Shown here piece by piece: positions 4,076 through 7,432 of a stretch of DNA of 7,432 bases. Origin of the DNA: an uncultured Pseudomonadota bacterium (GTDB lineage: Bacteria > Pseudomonadota > Gammaproteobacteria > Steroidobacterales > Steroidobacteraceae); contig CAITAM010000503.1 of assembly GCA_903890265.1 (NCBI GenBank), positions 1-7,432 on the forward strand, in the 5' to 3' direction. Under the pieces are notes generated by a model. It had not been told where the DNA came from and made no database searches. It saw only the letters and a program-made list of their open reading frames with translations. The number at the start of each line of letters is the position of its first letter. The stretch's first letter is position 1. The translations under genes and the position numbers were made by a program.

Positions 4076-5899
4076 CCACCAGGCCGCGGCGACCTCCTGG
4101 CCCGCCGCGGCCGGATTTTTCTGCGGCCTCGCCCCAAGCTCGGTGCGGATCCGGGCCACGATCTGCTCCGCCACGAGCCCGCACTCCTGCAGGCACTCGT
4201 CGCGACTGCCGTGCTCCACGAACCGGTCCGGAACGCCGAGCCGTAGCAGCGGTACCGGTTTGAGCGCGCTGCCAAGCCACTCGGCGACGCCCGCACCGGC
4301 CCCACCGGTCACGCTGTTCTCCTCCACCGTGACGAGCAGCTGGTGCGTCCGCGCCAGTTCCGCGATCCGCCGCCCGTCGAGCGGCTTGACGAAGCGCATG
4401 TGCACGAGCGTGGCATCGAGCTGCTCGGCCGCCGCCAGCGCCGCCTCGCCCAGGGCACCGAAGGACAGAATGGCGACCCGCCCGCCCGCCCGCGCGAGGG
4501 TCGAGCGGCCGGGCCGGATCGTCGCCCGTGACGGGCCGTGCCGCCGGATGATGGCCGTGGCACGCGGGTAGCGCACGACCGAGGGGCCCGGCAGGGCGAG
4601 CCCGGTGTTCAGCATCTCGGTCATTTCGTCACCGTCGGCCGGCGCCATGACGGTCAGCTCCGGCACGCAGCGCAGGAAGCTGAGATCGAGGCAGCCATTG
4701 TGGGTCGCGCCGTCCGGACCGACGAGACCCGCCCGATCGACCGCGAACAGCACCGGCAGTCCCTGCAGCGCGACGTCATGGACGAGCTGGTCGTAGGCGC
4801 GCTGCAGGAACGTCGAGTAGATCGCGACCACCGGTCGCAGCCCGCGCGTGGCAAGCCCGGCGGCCAGCGTCACCGCGTGCTGCTCGGCGATGCCGACATC
4901 GAAGTAGCGCTCCGGGTATCGCTTGGCAAACTCGACGAGGCCGGAACCCTCCCGCATCGCCGGCGTGATGGCCACGATCCGCGGGTCACGCGCCGCCGCA
5001 TCGAGCAGCCAGTCGCCAAAGACCTGCGTGTAGGTCTTCGCGGCGGCCGCCTTGCCGGCGACCAGCCCGACGCTCGCGTTGAACGGCGTGACGCCGTGGT
5101 ACTTCACCGGGTCCGACTCCGCCGGCGCGTAGCCGCGGCCCTTCTGCGTCAGGGCATGGACGAGGCATGGCCGCCCGAGGGCACGCGCCGCGCGCAGTGC
5201 CGCGAGGAGCTCCGGCAGGTCGTGCCCGTCGACCGGGCCGACGTAGGCGAGACCCAGTGCGCCGAACCAGGCACGGGCCCCTGTCGCGTCGCCGTGGCGC
5301 GCGCGCGCCAGCGCCTCGTTCAGCGCACCGACGTTGGGCGAGATCGACATCTCGTTATCGTTCAGGACCACGGTGAGATCCGCACCCGTGGCGCCCGCGT
5401 GATTGAGCGCCTCGTAGGCGAGGCCCGCGGTCAGCGCCCCGTCGCCGATGATCGCCACCGAGCGTGTGGCGGCGCCCAGTGCGCGGTTCGCGAGTGCCAT
5501 CCCCAGCGCCGCGCTGATCGACGTGCTCGAGTGGCCGGCACCGAAGCTGTCGTACGCCGACTCGTCACGACGCAGAAAGCCGGACAGGCCTCCCCGCTGG
5601 CGGATGGTATGCAGCCGGTTGCGACGCCCGGTCAGGATCTTGTGCGCGTAGCACTGGTGTCCCACGTCCCAGACGAGCGCATCGCGCGGCGTGTCGTAGA
5701 GGTAGTGGAGCGCGACGGTGAGCTCGACCGTGCCAAGCCCCGAGGCCAGATGACCGCCGGAGTGAGAGACGGAATCCAGCAGAAAGCGACGCACCTCGGC
5801 GGCCACCGTCGGCAGCGTGTCCTCGCCGAGCTCACGCAGCGACGCCGGTCCGTCGAGCGACTCGAGCAACGGCACCGGTGACGGGTGGTAGATGGCCAT
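4055..5899 (-). CDS. dxs: 1-deoxy-D-xylulose-5-phosphate synthase, internally shortened
   Basis: This 614-residue thiamine-diphosphate enzyme joins pyruvate and glyceraldehyde 3-phosphate, the first step of the MEP isoprenoid pathway, which feeds bacteriochlorophyll phytyl tails and carotenoids. Landmarks: His50 (SGGHLASGLG), His81 (WDVGHQ), GHSSTSIS (122-129), cofactor motif GDG (152-154) to NDN (180-182), VDGH (223-226), catalytic Glu339 (GIAEQHAV), substrate-side Tyr361, Arg367, Arg389, Asp396 and His400, and the transketolase C-terminal domain with EENSVTGGAGAGV. From Glu339 on, numbering is 31 less than in E. coli (Glu370, Tyr392, Arg398, Arg420, Asp427, His431): between NVGAL (189-193) and GPVDGH (221-226) it has 27 residues where E. 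coli has about 59. The ATG lies three bases after the puhE stop, with GAGGG eight bases upstream inside puhE, so translation is probably coupled. Last gene of the operon. The family call is firm; full activity is likely from the retained residues but not proven. Confidence 0.95.
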   Translation of the reverse strand: MAIYHPSPVPLLESLDGPASLRELGEDTLPTVAAEVRRFLLDSVSHSGGHLASGLGTVELTVALHYLYDTPRDALVWDVGHQCYAHKILTGRRNRLHTIRQRGGLSGFLRRDESAYDSFGAGHSSTSISAALGMALANRALGAATRSVAIIGDGALTAGLAYEALNHAGATGADLTVVLNDNEMSISPNVGALNEALARARHGDATGARAWFGALGLAYVGPVDGHDLPELLAALRAARALGRPCLVHALTQKGRGYAPAESDPVKYHGVTPFNASVGLVAGKAAAAKTYTQVFGDWLLDAAARDPRIVAITPAMREGSGLVEFAKRYPERYFDVGIAEQHAVTLAAGLATRGLRPVVAIYSTFLQRAYDQLVHDVALQGLPVLFAVDRAGLVGPDGATHNGCLDLSFLRCVPELTVMAPADGDEMTEMLNTGLALPGPSVVRYPRATAIIRRHGPSRATIRPGRSTLARAGGRVAILSFGALGEAALAAAEQLDATLVHMRFVKPLDGRRIAELARTHQLLVTVEENSVTGGAGAGVAEWLGSALKPVPLLRLGVPDRFVEHGSRDECLQECGLVAEQIVARIRTELGARPQKNPAAAGQEVAAAWWRPAELR

Positions 5900-5902
5900 A
5901 CG

Positions 5903-6691
5903 CTATACCCTCGGTCGAACCGCCGCCGCCACGCGGGATCGGAAGCCCCAGCCCCAGAGCGCGTCGAGCGTAACCGGCAGCATCATGAACGCGTGCTCGA
6001 TGACCGCGAGCGTGAGCAACGAGGCGATGAGTCCGGCCGCGGTCACGTCGAATGCCGAGGCACCCGGCACAAAGGCGCGCCGGCCAATCGCGAGTGCCGC
6101 GAGCGCCCCACCGGCGACCGACACCGGAAACAGCGGATTCATCGGACGACGGCGCAGAAAACTGCCCAGGTACGCGAGATGCTCGGGCAGGAACGACTCG
6201 CCCAGGTTGCGCACGCCGAGAAAGAGATTGAGTTTCGCGCTGAGGCGCATGACCCACAGCACCGAGTAGGCCGTGAGTGCCACCGTGTTTGGCTGGCCCC
6301 GGGTAATCAGCCACAGCACCCCGCCGAGGCCTGCGATGGCGAGTTCGTGGTGTAGGATCGCCTCAGTGGCGTGCCATGCGTGCCGCCATCCACTGCAGCC
6401 GCGGGCGCACCCTGCCCGGCGCGGGCCGGTCAGGAAGCCGGTCAGGAAGCTGAGCTCGACCCAGCCCCACACCGCGATCGCACAGGCAAATGCGCACACC
6501 GCGGCCGCCACCGACTGCTCGCCCGCGCTCGCGCTGATGCCCGCGAGGGCGGCGGCGAGCACCACCGTGGCCACGATCATCGACCGGGCGTAGGTTCGCC
6601 GCGGCAGCCCGTCGAGGTACAGGATGGCCCCGGTGGCAAACCACCAGGCCAGCGCCGCGAACGTCGCGCCTAACGCGAAGCGCACCGGCAT
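5903..6691 (-). CDS. puhE: Photosynthetic complex assembly protein 2, PuhE
   Basis: This is a 262-residue polytopic inner-membrane protein of the PuhE family (TIGR03055 type), found in phototrophic Proteobacteria and thought to help assemble the reaction centre and light-harvesting complexes; its exact biochemical role is unclear. Family landmarks in order: WWFATGAILYLDGLPRRTY (16-34), WGWVELSFLTGFLTGPRR (75-92), the buried TEAILHHEL (109-117), then LWVMRLSAKLNLFLGVRNL (145-163) and PEHLAYL and RRRPMNPLFP (180-189). About seven membrane helices are visible (near 3-26, 37-56, 60-88, 112-131, 138-158, 188-206 and 213-235). The ATG at 6691 is chosen because it places the first helix as in the family and follows the acsF stop by 22 bases; an ATG at 6754 would add 21 mostly polar residues and overlap acsF. 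Placed between acsF and dxs, it fits a photosynthesis gene cluster. Confidence 0.9.
   Translation of the reverse strand: MPVRFALGATFAALAWWFATGAILYLDGLPRRTYARSMIVATVVLAAALAGISASAGEQSVAAAVCAFACAIAVWGWVELSFLTGFLTGPRRAGCARGCSGWRHAWHATEAILHHELAIAGLGGVLWLITRGQPNTVALTAYSVLWVMRLSAKLNLFLGVRNLGESFLPEHLAYLGSFLRRRPMNPLFPVSVAGGALAALAIGRRAFVPGASAFDVTAAGLIASLLTLAVIEHAFMMLPVTLDALWGWGFRSRVAAAVRPRV
5907..5911 (-). promoter_or_regulatory. Ribosome binding site of dxs inside puhE
   Basis: On the minus strand GAGGG is followed by eight bases and the dxs ATG, and the puhE TAG lies within those eight bases. Initiation at dxs would therefore begin on ribosomes just finishing puhE, which keeps the two products linked. 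Confidence 0.5.
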
Positions 6692-6713
6692 CCCGTCCCG
6701 TGCTCCGGCGACC

Positions 6714-7432
6714 CTACCAAGACGGCGCCATGCGAACGTCGTCCGGCAGCGCATTCGGGTGGACGGGAAGGCAATAGAGCCGCCCGAACGTCACCGCGGC
6801 ACGCGCGGCATGCCACAGCCGGCCAATCCCACCGACCAGTCCGCCACGCGCCTTGGCCGCGTCCGAGGCCTCACCGATGCGGCGCAGGCGGTCGAGCCCC
6901 GCGATCATTCGCGGATCATCGAGCGCGAGCGTGAACGGGAAGACCTGCTTCGTGATGTCGGACGTAATGCGAAGTACCGTGCGGTCGTAATCCGTCGGGT
7001 CGAGTCCGAGGGCCTCGTGAAAAACGGGACGCCCGTGGTCGCGAACGTACATCGTCGCGAAGACCGCCAGCACGAAGAAGCGGATCCACAGCCGGTTCGT
7101 GCCGCGCAGCAGGCGCGGGTCGGCGCGCATCAGCAGGGCGAAGGCCTCGCCATGACGGAACTCGTCGTTGCACCAGCGCTCGAACCAGCGAAAGATCGGG
7201 TGAAACCGCTTTTCCGGGTGGCGTTCGAGCTGGCGGTAGATGGAGATGTAGCGGGCGTAGCCGATCTTTTCCGACAGGTAGGTCGCGTAAAAGATGAACT
7301 TTGGCTTGAAGAAGGTGTACTTCTTGTCGCGCCGCAGAAAGCCAAGGTCCACGGCCAGCCCGAAATCCTTCAGCGCCTGGTTGATGAAGCCGGCGTGGCG
7401 GGCCTCGTCGCGCGCCATGTAGCCCATCAGCC
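6714..7432 (-). CDS. acsF: Mg-protoporphyrin IX monomethyl ester oxidative cyclase, AcsF (N-terminus missing)
   Basis: AcsF is a diiron monooxygenase that uses oxygen to form the fifth (isocyclic) ring of bacteriochlorophyll. About 239 residues are visible; the frame runs off the right edge with a Leu codon before LMGYMARDEARHAGF, so roughly the first third of the usual 350-odd residues is missing. Two ExxH diiron ligand pairs are present: EARH (Glu codon at 7404-7406) and EFRH in WCNDEFRHGEAF (Glu codon at 7161-7163), both within the ferritin-like four-helix bundle. Between them the family block 'YTFFKPKFIFYATYLSEKIGYARYISIYR' is intact. The Met at 7425-7427 is internal and not the start. 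The gene is followed at 22 bases by puhE in the same direction. Presence of this oxygen-dependent form rather than the radical BchE implies bacteriochlorophyll synthesis under oxic or micro-oxic conditions. Confidence 0.95.
   Translation of the reverse strand, partial: LMGYMARDEARHAGFINQALKDFGLAVDLGFLRRDKKYTFFKPKFIFYATYLSEKIGYARYISIYRQLERHPEKRFHPIFRWFERWCNDEFRHGEAFALLMRADPRLLRGTNRLWIRFFVLAVFATMYVRDHGRPVFHEALGLDPTDYDRTVLRITSDITKQVFPFTLALDDPRMIAGLDRLRRIGEASDAAKARGGLVGGIGRLWHAARAAVTFGRLYCLPVHPNALPDDVRMAPSW

Noticed and set aside
4538..5881. A 447-codon open frame on the plus strand across most of dxs
   Set aside because: It is exactly antisense to a clear Dxs and its product is Arg-rich with no recognisable motif; long mirror frames are expected in very GC-rich coding DNA.
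6692..6754. ATG at 6754 as the start of puhE
   Set aside because: It would overlap acsF by 41 bases and add polar residues not seen at the start of this family; the ATG at 6691 begins just before the first helix.
1..7432. CRISPR arrays, tRNA genes, insertion sequences or phage attachment sites
   Set aside because: No regularly spaced repeats, cloverleaf-like segments, transposase-like frames or terminal inverted repeats were seen on reading both strands by eye.

Overview
The window is high-GC DNA that looks proteobacterial, most likely from a gamma- or betaproteobacterial phototroph. The reasons are a minus-strand photosynthesis segment (acsF, puhE, dxs), a PEP-CTERM exported protein behind a textbook sigma-54 promoter, and a TgpA-type transglutaminase tail. 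The taxonomic call is inference; no rRNA or other marker is present. AcsF is the oxygen-dependent cyclase, so bacteriochlorophyll synthesis here would need at least some oxygen, which suggests an aerobic or facultatively aerobic anoxygenic phototroph.

Left part, plus strand (1-4036): the C-terminal end of a TgpA-like membrane transglutaminase; a complete secreted gamma-glutamyltransferase of the variant, YwrD-like type; a PEP-CTERM protein with a fibro-slime/PA14-like region, its own sigma-54 promoter and a candidate upstream activator site, closed by a strong 13-bp hairpin; a six-helix TMEM175-type potassium channel; and a 24-residue single-helix peptide with a strong ribosome binding site inside a locally AT-richer pocket. 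These genes share a direction but have their own leader regions and do not look like one operon.

Right part, minus strand (7432-4055): acsF (enters from the right edge, N-terminus missing), puhE (22 nt after acsF) and dxs (3 nt after puhE) form a tight operon. AcsF closes the isocyclic ring of bacteriochlorophyll, PuhE helps assemble the photosynthetic complexes, and Dxs supplies the isoprenoid precursor for the bacteriochlorophyll tail and carotenoids. The Dxs is about 31 residues shorter than the E. coli enzyme because of one internal deletion, while its catalytic residues are retained. The operon ends convergently against the small peptide gene at a GC-rich inverted repeat, so this looks like an edge of a photosynthesis gene cluster.

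No tRNA, rRNA, CRISPR array, insertion sequence or riboswitch was seen. No gene-free stretch exceeds 200 bases. I see no clearly new multi-gene defence or mobile system. The points most worth a second look are the shortened Dxs, the 24-residue peptide gene and the sigma-54 control of the PEP-CTERM gene.
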